Below, one piece after another: positions 61,080 to 64,000 of a DNA stretch of 64,000 nucleotides. This DNA comes from Apteryx mantelli (taxonomy: Eukaryota; Chordata; Aves; Apterygiformes; Apterygidae). The position numbers and the translations under genes were made by a program. The notes beneath the pieces are model-generated. The model ran no database searches and was not told the origin of the DNA. It saw only the letters and a program-made list of their open reading frames with translations. The DNA is taken from contig NC_089980.1 in assembly GCF_036417845.1 (NCBI RefSeq), positions 111,191,169-111,255,168 on the forward strand, read 5' to 3'. Each line of letters starts with the position of its first letter. Position 1 is the first letter of the stretch.

Positions 61080-61760
61080 TAGTAAGGTGAGGTCAGGGAG
61101 GTACTGGCCCATTATGTTTGGTGTTGCACATAGATACCCACAAACAGAAAGCAAGGAGAGAATTCCTGCCACAAAAAATTACAATCAGAAATCAAACTAT
61201 GACAGGTAGGCACCCTATGTTCCTCTCCTTTAGCAACTGCCAAAACTCCAAGGAATGACACTAAGGAATCTAGCAGGGTTCGGGACTTGCCTGTCAGAGA
61301 CCAACAGGAGCAACTGCTCTGTAAGGCAAGGTGATCCAAGAGCAGAGGGTGACAGCAAGGCAGGAGGGACCATGACCCCACCAGCAAAGGTGCAGTCCCC
61401 TTGGACCTGAGCAAGGCGAGCAAAGCAGATCCAGTGATGGTAATCAGGGTCAGCCAAAAGTCCAGTGACTGCAAGGCAAGTCCATAGTGATGAGGCAGGT
61501 CAAACAAAGAAGTGAAGTCAACAAGGCAAGTCAGGATCAGCAAGGTACAAGGCAGAGTGTAGGCATGCCTACAATATATCTCAGGCAAGGACCAACAGCA
61601 AGGGCCTGAGATTAAATGCGACTCCTGGGCAAAAGGGACCAGGCTCCTCCTCACTGCTCTTGTCATGGCAGTCTGTTTCAAGATGACACAGCTGCATATT
61701 ATCAGAGTTGGCTTTTATGAGGTGGAGTAAGAGTCTGCAGAGCCTGTTGGTGCACTTAGG
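61080..61760. repeat. patch rich in CAAGGCAAGTC-like motifs
   Basis: The plus strand repeats short phrases such as GGCAAGTC, AGCAAGGC and GATCAGCAAGG without strict periodicity, in GC-richer DNA. The minus strand is open for 189 codons (61112-61681), most likely because of this composition. It may be a diverged interspersed repeat that I cannot name. Confidence 0.3.
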
Positions 61761-62654
61761 GCCCTGACATCACTTACGTGACACTAAAAGCAGTTGAGGT
61801 TTTTCAGCTAATGCAGCTACATGGTTTCTGGTACCCAAGCTAGCATCTGTATATCCGGTACTAGAGTCTCCATTCCTCCCAGTGCTACCTTGCAGGTCTC
61901 CCACCAGAAACTGCCTTGTGCATTGTAAACATGACCTTCAAGCTGGTCACATAAATTCCACATGCTGTGGCCAAAGTTTACAGAGTGGCTTCCTTAGCTG
62001 TTGTCATGTGTTTTGTAAGCTGTAGATCTGAAAGCAGCAGCCATCTGAGTAGCGCTGGCCCTTCCAGCTCCCTCCCACACAGCTGAGCTTTAATTCAAGC
62101 CAATGTCACCTCTCTGGTTAGTAGCCTAGGAGCTGTAGGGGCAGGGCTGCCTGCAGCTGCGCAGCCTGTCCTCCCTAGCACCTTGCTAAGAAGCAGTGGG
62201 ACTGTGTCAGCACTTCAGCAAGCTTTTGTGGAGACCACTACCCTTTAGTGAAACACTTTAAAACTGACCAGGCTGTTGAGGGTTGTGAAATCCCAGGCTC
62301 ACTCTAAAATTTTCAGCTTTGGACTCACAGCTGGTGAGTTAGTGCAGAGATAAACAGAAATTAGAGGGGCAATGGGGGGGGGGGGGGGGAGAAAAAGCCA
62401 AAATAAAAAAAAAACACCTTTTCCTAAAGTATAAGGCTGAACTTAAGAAGAAACAAATGTGGTATTTGCCAGTTAAGAATACAACTATTTTGCTTTGTTG
62501 CTTCACAGAAGATTATCAGAAACCAATGAGCTTGAACTTGCAGAGTAGTAACTGATAAAATGCAATTTCCCGTTATATTAATTAAAAAAAAAAAAAACAC
62601 ACAGCAACCTCAAACTACACAGAAATAGTGGGAGACAGGATTATGCCATAGACA
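61761..62654. other. intergenic stretch
   Basis: No gene seen. Contains a G16 homopolymer. Confidence 0.45.
62374..62389. repeat. G16 homopolymer
   Basis: Sixteen G in a row followed by AGAAAAAG. Length of such runs is unreliable in sequencing; it may form a quadruplex. Confidence 0.85.
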
Positions 62655-62770
62655 AAGCATGGAATGGGGTGTCACAAGAGCTGGAGCCTAGTTCTAGTCT
62701 TGTGACCTTTGGATGGACTGTTCATTGCTCTTAACTTCCCCACTATAAATTAGAGCTATCTTTTTTTCCA
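62655..62770 (+). repeat. MIR-like SINE
   Basis: Reads GAGCTGGAGCCTAGTTCTAG, then TTGTGACCTTTGGATGGACTG and CTTAACTTCCCCACTATAAAT, in the order of the MIR core and 3' parts (GGACTGGAGTC.., TGTGACCTTGGGCAAGTC, CTTAACCTCTC..). Old, boundaries approximate. Confidence 0.5.
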
Positions 62771-62869
62771 GAAAATATTGGGATCTACTTTACAAATAGT
62801 ACCACATTATTACAGTTATAATCAGTAAGAAGTAAGACAATGTATTGTTTAGGAAAATACAATATACAG

Positions 62870-62892
62870 TTTATTAATTTTTCTGGTTTATT
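62870..62892 (-). terminator. BAG2: candidate BAG2 poly(A) signals
   Basis: Two AATAAA hexamers on the minus strand (62870-62875 and 62887-62892), 440-460 bases after the BAG2 stop. Another is at 63125-63130. Which is used is unknown. Confidence 0.45.
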
Positions 62893-63195
62893 GCAATGAT
62901 TTGTCTTTTTGCCCCAAACATTTGTTTTCCACACTATGTATACAGCAGAGAAAAGTTGTGGAAGTTGAAATCTTAGTATGTGACAAAACAACTTCAGTTT
63001 AAAAAAAAAAAGAAGAAGAAAAGAAAGGCTAGATTTTGACAGTTTTTGACAGTTCAGCAGAAGCACATTACAATTTGCAGTAGCAGTACCAACTCTACAG
63101 GAGAAATCTTGATAGCATTCTTTCTTTATTGCCAAAAACAAAATGCCAATACTAGCAAAACCCATTTAATGCTTGCACCTCACAATCAGATACTT

Positions 63196-63236
63196 TGGTG
63201 TGTGCATGTGTGTATGTGTGTGTGCATATGCGTGTA
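63196..63236. repeat. imperfect TG-rich microsatellite
   Basis: TGTGTGCATGTGTGTATG-type run in the likely BAG2 3' UTR. Confidence 0.75.
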
Positions 63237-63330
63237 CCTGTAAAAAGTAACTTTTCTTAGCCTTCTGTGCGCTTTTTTAAATGGAGACTTGATCATTTCG
63301 TGATTTGACAAAAGTAACCAAGAGGATGTT

Positions 63331-64000
<670 letters not shown>

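Noticed and set aside
61112-61681. 189-codon minus-strand frame
   Set aside because: Arises from the repetitive CAAGGCAAG-type composition; Leu/Ser-rich text without a domain.

Overview
The window looks like bird nuclear DNA. It is AT-rich and intron-rich, has one CpG island, and carries several CR1 LINEs, one of which ends in the avian-type octamer tail (ATTCTGTG repeated). Two host genes are recognised with confidence: RAB23 (+ strand, complete coding sequence in six coding exons, 41047-50474, 237 codons) and the last coding exon of BAG2 (- strand, 63331-63731), which runs off the right edge. They converge tail to tail, the RAB23/BAG2 neighbourhood known from human 6p12.1.

Layout. 1-38.2 kb: no gene that I can name. 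Many minus-strand segments here look like real exons: each is open, has consensus acceptor and donor sites, and several neighbours have matching splice phases. A possible first coding exon (39333-39425) sits on the edge of the CpG island. I describe these as one unidentified minus-strand gene, divergent from RAB23. A long young CR1 (CR1-A, + strand, 11.52-14.84 kb), a CR1 fragment in opposite orientation (CR1-B, 16.37-17.67 kb) and old CR1/L3-like relics at 23.2 and 36.2-37.1 kb lie among these exons. 38.25-39.57 kb: CpG island with GC-rich pentanucleotide repeats, candidate non-coding first exons of RAB23, and the first exon of the minus-strand candidate. 41.0-50.5 kb: RAB23. 50.5-52.7 kb or further: RAB23 3' UTR with several poly(A) signals and a palindromic MITE-like repeat. 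56.8-60.9 kb: a second long young CR1 (CR1-C, - strand) and two shorter CR1 3' ends. 60.9-63.3 kb: intergenic DNA with a repetitive patch, a G16 run and a MIR-like SINE. 63.3-64 kb: BAG2 last exon and the start of its upstream intron.

Function. RAB23 is a Rab-family GTPase that damps Hedgehog signalling and works in ciliary trafficking. BAG2 is an HSP70/HSC70 co-chaperone that restrains the ligase CHIP. Nothing in the sequence links them beyond shared position. The most useful items for follow-up are the unidentified minus-strand gene, and the fact that CR1-A and CR1-C share two frame-breaking indels that CR1-B lacks, which suggests a defective CR1 lineage copied in trans.
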